Below are positions 20,319 through 27,903 of a stretch of DNA of 64,000 nt, one piece after another. Position numbers and translations under genes: made by a program. Source of the stretch: an uncultured Ectothiorhodospiraceae bacterium (GTDB lineage Bacteria; Pseudomonadota; Gammaproteobacteria; S012-40). Position 1 is the stretch's first letter. Each line of letters starts with the position of its first letter. The notes under the pieces were generated by a model. That model did not search any database and was not told the origin of the DNA. It saw nothing but the letters and a program-made list of their open reading frames with translations. Where the stretch lies: NCBI GenBank assembly GCA_945787715.1, contig CALZJE010000009.1, positions 1 to 64,000 of the forward strand, in the 5' to 3' direction.

Positions 20319-20858
20319 ATGAAGAAAAAAATAACTATTTCTAAAGAGGATCAAAACTTATTTCGCTCAGAAGTCAGTGATTCGAGACCACTAAAACCTC
20401 AAAATCGCGTTCACCATACTGCCATACGGCCACACAAAAAAGTGACTCATACTCACTTGCAAGATAACGCAGAAGAGATTTACTGTGTTTCCGATTTCAT
20501 CGACCCAAGTAATTATTGCACAAGTAATCAGCAGCTCAGCTTTAAGACCGCGGGCGTCCAAAACAGGCAATTCCAGAAGCTCAAACAAGGCCAGATAATG
20601 ATCGAAGAAATTCTCGATCTTCATGGCTTAACAATCGAGCAAGCAAGGAGCCGCGTCGATTTATTTATCGCTGACTGTATGAAATGCCATCTACGCTGTA
20701 TAATCATCATTCATGGCAAAGGAGGACGTGGTAAGCCACCCATGATAAAAACAATGGTCAATCATTGGTTGAAACAAATAAATGATATTATCGCATTTAC
20801 CTCAGCACAACCTTGTGACGGTGGTACTGGTGCTGTTTATGTACTACTAAGAAAATGA
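20319..20858 (+). CDS. Smr-domain protein (SmrA/SmrB-like)
   Basis: A 179-residue protein. The first 95 residues are charged and poorly conserved. The C-terminal Smr domain has the three hallmark motifs: LDLHGLTIEQA (about 104), IIIHGKGGRGKPPM (about 130) and DGGTGAVYVLLRK at the end. Smr domains are nucleases; E. coli SmrB cuts mRNA in collided ribosomes. The DxH motif (DLHG) is present. Which of SmrA or SmrB it corresponds to is not decided. Confidence 0.9.
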   Translation: MKKKITISKEDQNLFRSEVSDSRPLKPQNRVHHTAIRPHKKVTHTHLQDNAEEIYCVSDFIDPSNYCTSNQQLSFKTAGVQNRQFQKLKQGQIMIEEILDLHGLTIEQARSRVDLFIADCMKCHLRCIIIIHGKGGRGKPPMIKTMVNHWLKQINDIIAFTSAQPCDGGTGAVYVLLRK

Positions 20859-20973
20859 CCTTTAAAATTCAATGTATAAAAATCATTAGACAATCAGTTA
20901 TTATGCTTTATTATATTTTTCCCGTTGAAAGTTCATTGAATTAACATGAAGTAACGTTTTCAATAATACAACT

Positions 20974-21528
20974 ATGCCAAAGAAAATTATCAAACGCTAT
21001 TTACCGAGTGAAGAAACACTTAAAAATAGCAAATCACTTGGTGTTTTCGGTCGTACAATTTTTGCGTCCGACTTATGGCATCTAAATAAACGCTCTGTCA
21101 GCAGCGCTTTTTCGGTTGGCTTGTTCTGCGCCCTTATTCCAGTTCCATTTCAAATGGTGATAGCAGCTAGCATTGCTCTCTTGATGCGAGTAAACCTGCC
21201 GATATCGGTCGCGTTAGTGTGGCTAACAAATCCTATCACAATTCCCCCGGTGTTCTATTTCGCTTATCTTGTAGGCACATGGACTTTAGGAACACCGGTT
21301 AACGAGTTCCAGTTTGAGCTCTCTATTGACTGGCTTAAAGACGGCTTTTTATTAATCTGGCAACCGCTATTGCTGGGTTGCTTTATCTGCGCTACTGTAT
21401 TGTCTATTCTAGGGAACATTACTGTGAGAATATTGTGGCGTTTACATATTGTTAGAAATTGGCAAAACAGAAAGCTGAAAAGAATCAATCGAAAATTAAC
21501 GCAAATAAATCAATCAAACAATGAATAA
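20974..21528 (+). CDS. DUF2062 membrane protein
   Basis: A 184-residue protein matching DUF2062: N-terminal FGRTIFASDLWHLNKRSVSSAF, then hydrophobic helices GLFCALIPVPFQMVIAASIA and WLTNPITIPPVFYFAYLVG. The conserved P-x-P-F-Q and TNPxTxxP segments are visible. About three membrane helices, with a basic C-terminal tail. Function unknown. It overlaps the following lipoprotein gene by 8 bp, so the two are likely co-transcribed. Confidence 0.87.
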   Translation: MPKKIIKRYLPSEETLKNSKSLGVFGRTIFASDLWHLNKRSVSSAFSVGLFCALIPVPFQMVIAASIALLMRVNLPISVALVWLTNPITIPPVFYFAYLVGTWTLGTPVNEFQFELSIDWLKDGFLLIWQPLLLGCFICATVLSILGNITVRILWRLHIVRNWQNRKLKRINRKLTQINQSNNE

Positions 21529-22294
21529 ACCACTTCTCTTCTTTATTCCTTTTTTACTGACAGCATGTGATCAACATTTAAAACCCCATTATATACTTGA
21601 TAACTCCCCCATCTACCAGTACCAAGGTGGAGACCAATTACGTTATAGCGTACTCGATGATTCATCAATTAGTGGTGAAGGTGCACTAGGATTTTATTCA
21701 TTGGAATTTATCGATACGACTCAACTGCACCCGACAGCATCATTCCAAACATTACATGAGAGCTTTAGTGCTATCGAAAATTTCTCCCCCCCATTTGTCA
21801 CACGGCATGTATCATATAATGATGAGGGGGACATGGAGTTAACGGCCATCACAACTGGCGGCGAAGTGTTTTGGCTCTCAGAAGAGGGAGTTACCTCCAG
21901 CTCCATTTTGTATTTCGCACAAACCGAGGAAACACCACAGACTTACACCACAAGTAGAACGCTTCAAATTTGCAATGCAAACAGTTGTGAAAACAGCGGT
22001 GAAATTACCATCAAATACGCTTACAAAGGCAGCGAATTAGCCAAAACATCCTATGCCGACTTCGATACTCACGTTATTGGCATAAACATAGCAATAAACA
22101 TTATCCAAAATGCCCTATCAACCACCACTAAACTTTACACACTATCGGGAACAGAATGGATATACCCGCCACTTGGCGTTGTAAAATATGAGTACGATGT
22201 TACAAACAACACTGATCAAGTAAGCCTTAGACTTATAGGTCATCTATCTCAAACAAATATCAGCATACCAGAATCGCTAAATCAGACTGAATAA
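21521..22294 (+). CDS. Predicted lipoprotein, unknown function
   Basis: A 257-residue protein with a lipoprotein signal peptide (MNKPLLFFIPFLLTAC; Cys16 is the likely lipidation site). The mature part is beta-rich and contains the pair LQICNANSCEN, which could form a disulfide. No family is recognised. It starts inside the 3' end of the DUF2062 gene, indicating an operon. The DUF2062-lipoprotein pair is probably an envelope unit, but that is inference. Confidence 0.65.
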   Translation: MNKPLLFFIPFLLTACDQHLKPHYILDNSPIYQYQGGDQLRYSVLDDSSISGEGALGFYSLEFIDTTQLHPTASFQTLHESFSAIENFSPPFVTRHVSYNDEGDMELTAITTGGEVFWLSEEGVTSSSILYFAQTEETPQTYTTSRTLQICNANSCENSGEITIKYAYKGSELAKTSYADFDTHVIGINIAINIIQNALSTTTKLYTLSGTEWIYPPLGVVKYEYDVTNNTDQVSLRLIGHLSQTNISIPESLNQTE

Positions 22295-22332
22295 CGTTGT
22301 TTATGAACCGCTGACATTATCTTCACTCATTG

Positions 22333-22929
22333 TTAGCCTGCTGTTGTTTCACGCTGTTCAAGAAATTTCTCAATATCCTTCTTCAAGTTAGACTCAACCG
22401 AGCTAATCTCTTTTTTAGACTGAACCGCAGCTTTATTTTTTTGCTCGATCATAACTTTCTCGTCTGCCTTGCCAGTATAATGCTCTCTGGCAAGAAGCAA
22501 GGATTTACGAATATCAGAATGCCTATCAAGACCATTCCATTCACAAATTTTATCAATGGCTAATGAGAAAGCCTTGTCAACCCCATGCTTATCGATACTA
22601 ATTGTTGTGAAACGAGGGCTTTTTTCATTTGGCACCTTAATTCGCAGCTTGAATTCCCAAGCAGGTGTGCGCCCCTTACGTTGATTTAATACTTTGCTCA
22701 ATCCAACAATCTTTCCATCACTGTGGAAATATCGCTCTTCACTAATTTGTTGCCGTAAGAAAAAAGCAGTTTGTGCGGTCTTTAGTCGATTATCAATTTC
22801 CAAAGCTTTTTCATAAGCCCTATCAGGATCATTTTCGATACGCACATAATCCTGATGTTCGTTACCTCCCCACGCACGGGTAATACGGTAATACTCTCTT
22901 GTTCCATCTTTAAATAGTGTGATGCTCAA
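22333..22929 (-). CDS. Hypothetical protein with possible AP2-like DNA-binding segment
   Basis: A 198-residue soluble protein. The middle (about residues 85-130) contains GRTPAWEFKLRIKVP and FTTISIDKHGVDKAFSLAID, a three-strand-plus-helix layout that resembles bacterial AP2/integrase-N-terminal-like domains. The C-terminus (from about 165) is a charged coiled coil (NLKKDIEKFLEQRE). The function is not known; DNA binding is only an inference. It is separated from its neighbours by 38 bp (convergent lipoprotein gene) and by a 700-bp gene-poor region. Confidence 0.55.
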   Translation of the reverse strand: MSITLFKDGTREYYRITRAWGGNEHQDYVRIENDPDRAYEKALEIDNRLKTAQTAFFLRQQISEERYFHSDGKIVGLSKVLNQRKGRTPAWEFKLRIKVPNEKSPRFTTISIDKHGVDKAFSLAIDKICEWNGLDRHSDIRKSLLLAREHYTGKADEKVMIEQKNKAAVQSKKEISSVESNLKKDIEKFLEQRETTAG

Positions 22930-23655
22930 TTACTTAACTCCAACATACGATCATTGAGATTATTAGTTACGATACTGCTATTGATGTAACCCCTAAATAT
23001 AGAAAGGAGTCCCAATCTCATGGAAAATTCAATCCGATATAAATATATTTACACATGCAATTGCTTACAAATAACGCAAAAAAGTAGCTTCAACGCTGAG
23101 ATACAGGCCGGTTAATTTCAACGGATAAACAGTTTGTGATTGATATTATTAAAATCCATGAGTAACTGAAAAGCTATCAAGAAAAACTTGACGTTTCCGC
23201 GAAAAAACTGGGACATTTAAATGTTACTAAGCATTATTTGATACGTCATGACTAGCTGAAACACCAATCACTTACAGAAAAAATCTAATTAAATATATTA
23301 ACATCAATTTATATAAATAGTAGCAGCTTTTCAATAAAAAACAAAATAAGCGCATAAAAAAATTATTTAGCCAATGCCGCACCTCAGTGGCCCAACACAC
23401 ATTTTCTGACCAATCCAGTTTAACTTAGTCATCGCTATAACTTCGTAAAATCTTGAATAACTCCGCAACAAAATGAACTGGCATTTAAATCGCTTTACAG
23501 CTTAACTACTCACATATATATACAGCCTTTATCCAGCAGTTTAGAGTAAAAGATCCATATTTAGGCTATTCTACCCTTTTGTATCTATAATTGATTTGTA
23601 CGACTAATACTGATAACTTTTTGATACTAATACCTACGCGAGAGATCATATTGTT
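22930..23655. other. Gene-poor region of about 0.7 kb
   Basis: AT-rich, with many stops in all frames. The only candidate is a 31-codon plus-strand frame at 23020-23115 (listed separately). No IS ends, tRNA or strong hairpin seen. It could be decayed coding sequence; the stretch 23130-23270 has mild coding character but no intact frame. Confidence 0.4.
23020..23115 (+). CDS. Possible 31-residue small ORF
   Basis: ATG at 23020 is preceded by AAGGAG with a 10-base spacer. The product begins MENSIRYKYIYTCNC and is not hydrophobic enough for a membrane segment. No homologue is recognised. It may be the start of a decayed gene, because the region downstream is not protein-like. The good Shine-Dalgarno is the only support. 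Confidence 0.22.
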   Translation: MENSIRYKYIYTCNCLQITQKSSFNAEIQAG

Positions 23656-25473
23656 ATGACTGAATGGACTACTGATTTCATTACACCAGAAAGCGCCCAA
23701 AACCTGCACAATCTTTTCCGGATTCGCACAGAACGCTCGCCAAGCAGTATTGCTTACCGCTATTTTGATGGCAATAAAAGTGAATGGTGTGAGTATACCT
23801 GGCAACAGTCTCTCGATCACATCGAACAATGGCGTGCTAGCCTAATTCACTCTGGTATTACAAAGGGTGACTCGGTGGGGATAATGTTGAGAAATTGTCC
23901 TGAATGGATTTTTCTTGAACAAGCATGCATGGCTGAAGGGATAATCAGTGTTCCTTTATACCCCAACGACAGAGCAGATAATGTCTCCTACATTACCAAT
24001 GAAGCAGAAATTAAGCTGATTTTGATTGAAGATCAAGTTCAGTGGAATACATTGCAACAAGCTCAGGGCGATTTCAAAAAAACACCTTCAGTCATCAGTA
24101 TATCTAAAATTAATCACGCTGAAGATTCTGCAATCAAATGTACATGTGCAGAACAATGGTTAAAAGAAGCTGCATCAACAAAGACTACTGACACTTATAA
24201 GAATATTGATCCGCGCTCTTTAGCAACGATTGTGTATACATCTGGAACGACAGGTCGACCGAAAGGCGTCATGTTAAGCCACTGGAATATTCTCAATAAT
24301 GCCTATTCCGGAATAAATTCAGTCACCGTCTATCACCAAGATCTCTTCCTATCATTCCTCCCTCTTTCTCACACATTAGAAAGAACTGTAGGTTACTACA
24401 TTCCAGTCATGACAGGAGCCACTGTTGCTTTTAGTCGTTCCATTCAACTATTGGCTGAAGACTTATTGCAAATTAAACCCACGATTCTCATTTCTGTTCC
24501 ACGAATTTATGAGCGGGTATATGGAAAAATCATCAACCAAGTAGCAGATAAGTCGCCAATTGCAAAAAAACTCTTTCAATGGACGGAGCAAATCGGCTGG
24601 GAAGTTTATGAACACAACCAGGGAAATCGAGGCGCAAGTTGGCGAATGATATTTTGGCCCATTCTCAATGCGCTTGTAGCAAAAAAAGTCTTGGCCAAGT
24701 TGGGTGGCAGGCTTCGTTTTAGCATCAGTGGTGGAGCCCCTCTGCCTGGAAAAATCAGCCATCTGTTTATCGCTTTTGGGCTACGTATATTACAAGGATA
24801 TGGATTAACCGAAACAAGCCCAATAATCAGCGTAAACAAACTAGATAACGACAAGCCTTCAAGTATTGGCATCCCATTACATGGTGTAGATGTGCGAATT
24901 GCAAAAAATAAAGAGCTGCAAACTAAAAGTGAAAGTGTCATGCTCGGCTACTGGAAAAATGAAGCGGCTACCAAAGAGATATTTACTGATGACGGCTGGT
25001 TAAAAAGCGGGGATTTAGCAAGAATGGAAGGTGATCACCTGTACATTACAGGTAGAATCAAGGAAATATTAGTGCTATCCAACGGTGAAAAAATTCCTCC
25101 AGTCGACATGGAAATCGCCATATGTATCGACCCACTATTTGAACAATCGATTGTTATTGGCGAAGGGAAACCCTTCCTCACAGCTGTTATTGTATTGGAT
25201 AAAGAACAATGGATACCAGTTGCAGAATCTTTTGGCCTGAATCCTGAGGACGAAAGCAGCTTAACAAACTCTCAATTGCGCAATTATGTTGTTAAAAAAG
25301 TCGCTGATTGTTTATCTGATTTTCCAGGATATGCTCAAATTCGACAAATTACTCTCAGCTTGGAACCCTGGACTGATGATAATTTTTTCCTTACAGCAGC
25401 TATGAAAATGCGACGCAAGACATTGTTAGAATATTTTGAAGATGATATCAACCACATGTACAAAGGGCATTAA
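23656..25473 (+). CDS. Long-chain acyl-CoA synthetase (AMP-forming)
   Basis: A 605-residue ANL-superfamily ligase that activates a fatty acid to acyl-AMP and then acyl-CoA. The P-loop-like motif is TIVYTSGTTGRPKGVMLSH (about residue 192); LQGYGLTETSPIIS is the A5 motif; DDGWLKSGDLARM is the A7 motif; GRIKEILVLSNGEKIPP is the hinge and catalytic-lysine segment. The size and sequence fit the FadD15/FAA-like long-chain group rather than E. coli FadD. It stands alone with a gene-poor upstream region and a repeat copy downstream. Confidence 0.92.
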   Translation: MTEWTTDFITPESAQNLHNLFRIRTERSPSSIAYRYFDGNKSEWCEYTWQQSLDHIEQWRASLIHSGITKGDSVGIMLRNCPEWIFLEQACMAEGIISVPLYPNDRADNVSYITNEAEIKLILIEDQVQWNTLQQAQGDFKKTPSVISISKINHAEDSAIKCTCAEQWLKEAASTKTTDTYKNIDPRSLATIVYTSGTTGRPKGVMLSHWNILNNAYSGINSVTVYHQDLFLSFLPLSHTLERTVGYYIPVMTGATVAFSRSIQLLAEDLLQIKPTILISVPRIYERVYGKIINQVADKSPIAKKLFQWTEQIGWEVYEHNQGNRGASWRMIFWPILNALVAKKVLAKLGGRLRFSISGGAPLPGKISHLFIAFGLRILQGYGLTETSPIISVNKLDNDKPSSIGIPLHGVDVRIAKNKELQTKSESVMLGYWKNEAATKEIFTDDGWLKSGDLARMEGDHLYITGRIKEILVLSNGEKIPPVDMEIAICIDPLFEQSIVIGEGKPFLTAVIVLDKEQWIPVAESFGLNPEDESSLTNSQLRNYVVKKVADCLSDFPGYAQIRQITLSLEPWTDDNFFLTAAMKMRRKTLLEYFEDDINHMYKGH

Positions 25474-25510
25474 TCCTTTGCAAGGATCCAGTTTACAAAA
25501 ATAAACGTAT

Positions 25511-25719
25511 AATCCTTGAAAACGTATTTATACGTGGAAATAGAATGTAGAATATTATTTAGAATCGTGTAATGGTTGTGTATCTTACCCTGGTTAGTGA
25601 AGCAATCTTTTTCATAGTTTTAGACAAAAGTATTAGACGAAATTACTAGGCAAAATAAGAGACTGAGTTACTGAGTGCTCTTACAGCATATTTCATAAAT
25701 CACCTGCTTATTCTAGAAT
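25511..25719. repeat. Decayed copy of MITE-like repeat (copy 3)
   Basis: Shares a core with the element at 50090-50254: GGAAATAGAA-GTAG-ATATT-TTT-GAAT-G-GTAATGG, then GGTT-GTGAAGC and CTAGGC-AAA-AAGAG-CTG-GTT, with scattered substitutions and an internal insertion. Its ends (ATCCTTGAAAACG left, CCTGCTTATTCTAGAATA right) are degenerate versions of the terminal repeat. It lies between the converging acyl-CoA synthetase and aminopeptidase genes. No coding capacity. Confidence 0.7.
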
Positions 25720-25722
25720 AGT

Positions 25723-26673
25723 TTAATCTGTAATTTCGCTGACTGCTAAATTATTCATAATAGACACGAGTACTGAAATTATTCCTTTTTCAGACGCTGC
25801 ATGTCCGGCATCTCCGACCACTTTGAATTTTGCCTCCGGCCAGGCCTGATGAAGCTCCCAGGCAGTTTCCATTGGACAAATCATGTCATATCTTCCTTGA
25901 ACAATGAAAGCAGGTATATGCCTGATAGATTCAATATTATCTATTAACTGGTTTGGTGTCATAAACGCATTATTAACAAAATAATGGCACTCGATAAGTG
26001 CTACAGATAATGCAGTACGGGTATGGCTAAAATGATCGATGACTTCTTTACGTGCAGCTAAGCTTGCTGTTCGCCCTTCCCAAATAGACCACGCCTTCGC
26101 TGCTGCCATTCGCGCAATATCATTACTTCCGGTTAGAATATCATAATAAGCATTGACAATATCATTACGTTTATCCACGGGTACTGGTGCGATAAAATCT
26201 TGCCAATAATCAGGATAAATCTTACTGGCACCTAATTGATAGAACCAATCAATCTCCTTCTTCCGACAGAGAAATATTCCACGCAAAACCAATGCAAGTA
26301 CATTTTCAGGCTGCGCTTGTGCATAAACTAAGGCAAGCGTCGATCCCCAGGAACCACCAAACACGATCCATTTATCAATTTTCAGATTTTCTCGAATAGT
26401 CTCAATGTCTGCTACCAAATGCGAAGTGGTGTTATTTACAAGTGAAGCATGAGGTGTAGATTTACCACTGCCTCTTTGATCAAACAATACCATACGATAT
26501 TTCTCAGGATCGAAAAATCGACGATGATAAGGCTCTATTCCTGCACCTGGTCCACCGTGCAAGAATAAGACAGGAATTCCACTGGGTATACCACACTCTT
26601 CCACATAAAGCGTATGAATCGGATCAACTTGAAAGTTATGCTTTACATAAGGTTTAATATCTGGAAATAACAT
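25723..26673 (-). CDS. pip: Proline iminopeptidase (prolyl aminopeptidase)
   Basis: A 316-residue alpha/beta hydrolase (family S33) that removes N-terminal proline from peptides. The oxyanion segment is VLFLHGGPGAGIEPYHRRFF, the nucleophile elbow VFGGSWGSTLALVYAQA, the acid in GRYDMICPMETAW and the histidine in GDAGHAASEKG. The sequence YRMVLFDQRGSGKSTPHA is characteristic. Cytoplasmic, with no signal peptide. It lies 9 bp after the periplasmic binding-protein gene, so it may be co-transcribed with the end of that operon. Confidence 0.95.
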   Translation of the reverse strand: MLFPDIKPYVKHNFQVDPIHTLYVEECGIPSGIPVLFLHGGPGAGIEPYHRRFFDPEKYRMVLFDQRGSGKSTPHASLVNNTTSHLVADIETIRENLKIDKWIVFGGSWGSTLALVYAQAQPENVLALVLRGIFLCRKKEIDWFYQLGASKIYPDYWQDFIAPVPVDKRNDIVNAYYDILTGSNDIARMAAAKAWSIWEGRTASLAARKEVIDHFSHTRTALSVALIECHYFVNNAFMTPNQLIDNIESIRHIPAFIVQGRYDMICPMETAWELHQAWPEAKFKVVGDAGHAASEKGIISVLVSIMNNLAVSEITD

Positions 26674-26682
26674 TGCTGTCTC

Positions 26683-27717
26683 TTATTCGTTGTATTTTAA
26701 CTGCGTAATTTGCTTTTTAGGTCTACCTTTATTCTGACGCATATAATCACCACACGCAATTTCCATTTTCTGAAGAGCTGCCATCAATTGCGATTCCGAT
26801 AAATCCCTAAATCCTAAAGATTTAGCAACACGTTGATTAACACGCACATTAAAATATCGCGGATGTTTAGGCGGAATCAAGGGGTAACGCTGTGAAAGGA
26901 AAAACCGATTAACTAATTCTGCCGCTTCCTTCCCAAAATTTTCAGGCGTAGAAAATACAGCTGCAACCGCTCCCGCTCTAACAAATGCTTCAGAATACCC
27001 AATCACAGGAATATTGCGTTGATACGCCATGTATAAAAGCCATTTTGCATTATCAGCCATTTTCTTTATAAAAAGAGGCGTTGCTACTGCAATTCCTGTT
27101 CTATCCAGTACTTGAGGGATCGTTGTTATAGAAATATCTCCCTTATAAATTGATACCTTATTCAATTTATCATTAACATCTGAACGGAAACAATTTTCTA
27201 CATTATCAAATTTATTATTATATGGTGATTCACCAAAAACAGTAATTTCCCCTTGAGGATCAACTAAGTTAGCTAGCCCAATTTGTCGTTGAAAGGGCTG
27301 ATCCAGATATATTGCAGATCGAAAAGTATCAAACTCTGTTTGAAATTTTTTCCTCTCCAAATTAACTAAACTCAAATACGTTTGCTGGGGTAGTAGAACG
27401 CTAACAACCGGCGTTTTTACACCTGCTGACAGTATTTTTTCAGCCGCTTCTGATCCAATTGTTATAATCAAATCATAGCTGGTCGACAAAGCGAGGATAG
27501 TTTTTTGACTATCATCAACTTCAGATAAAACGAGAGAACGTAAATTCATCAAATCACTTTCAGATGTTATGAGAAATTGCTTAAATGCTAACTCTAAGTT
27601 TTGATACACGGCCATATCCGATGATTTAATTAGCAATATTTTATTTTCTTTAAATGCAGCTAAAGTTACCGAAGAATTCAACAAAATAAATATTAGAAAA
27701 ATATATCGTACAGACAC
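26683..27717 (-). CDS. ABC-type substrate-binding periplasmic protein, orphan
   Basis: A 344-residue exported protein (signal peptide about residues 1-20, ending SSVTLAAF). It follows the two-lobe layout of the ABC_sub_bind/TrpX-like family: YDLIITIGSEAAEKILSAGVKTPVVSVLLP in lobe 1 and NIPVIGYSEAFVRAGAVAAVFSTPENFGKEAAELVNRF in lobe 2. No permease or ATPase gene lies nearby. Instead it follows a hybrid kinase and a TonB receptor, so it may present a ligand to the kinase rather than feed a transporter. That role is inferred. Confidence 0.75.
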   Translation of the reverse strand: MSVRYIFLIFILLNSSVTLAAFKENKILLIKSSDMAVYQNLELAFKQFLITSESDLMNLRSLVLSEVDDSQKTILALSTSYDLIITIGSEAAEKILSAGVKTPVVSVLLPQQTYLSLVNLERKKFQTEFDTFRSAIYLDQPFQRQIGLANLVDPQGEITVFGESPYNNKFDNVENCFRSDVNDKLNKVSIYKGDISITTIPQVLDRTGIAVATPLFIKKMADNAKWLLYMAYQRNIPVIGYSEAFVRAGAVAAVFSTPENFGKEAAELVNRFFLSQRYPLIPPKHPRYFNVRVNQRVAKSLGFRDLSESQLMAALQKMEIACGDYMRQNKGRPKKQITQLKYNE

Positions 27718-27903
27718 GCTAACTCCTCCGTTCGCTTCTCAGATACACCTTAAAATAAATCCCGCCACACTTTAAATTTTTCAATCTAGCCATATTTAAA
27801 ACTCACCAACTAAAAGCACAAATAAATACTCATTTAATTCGCCGCAAAATACCCAAGTGCAGTTTGATTATATTCCCTGATAAATATTTAATATATTTGC
27901 ATC

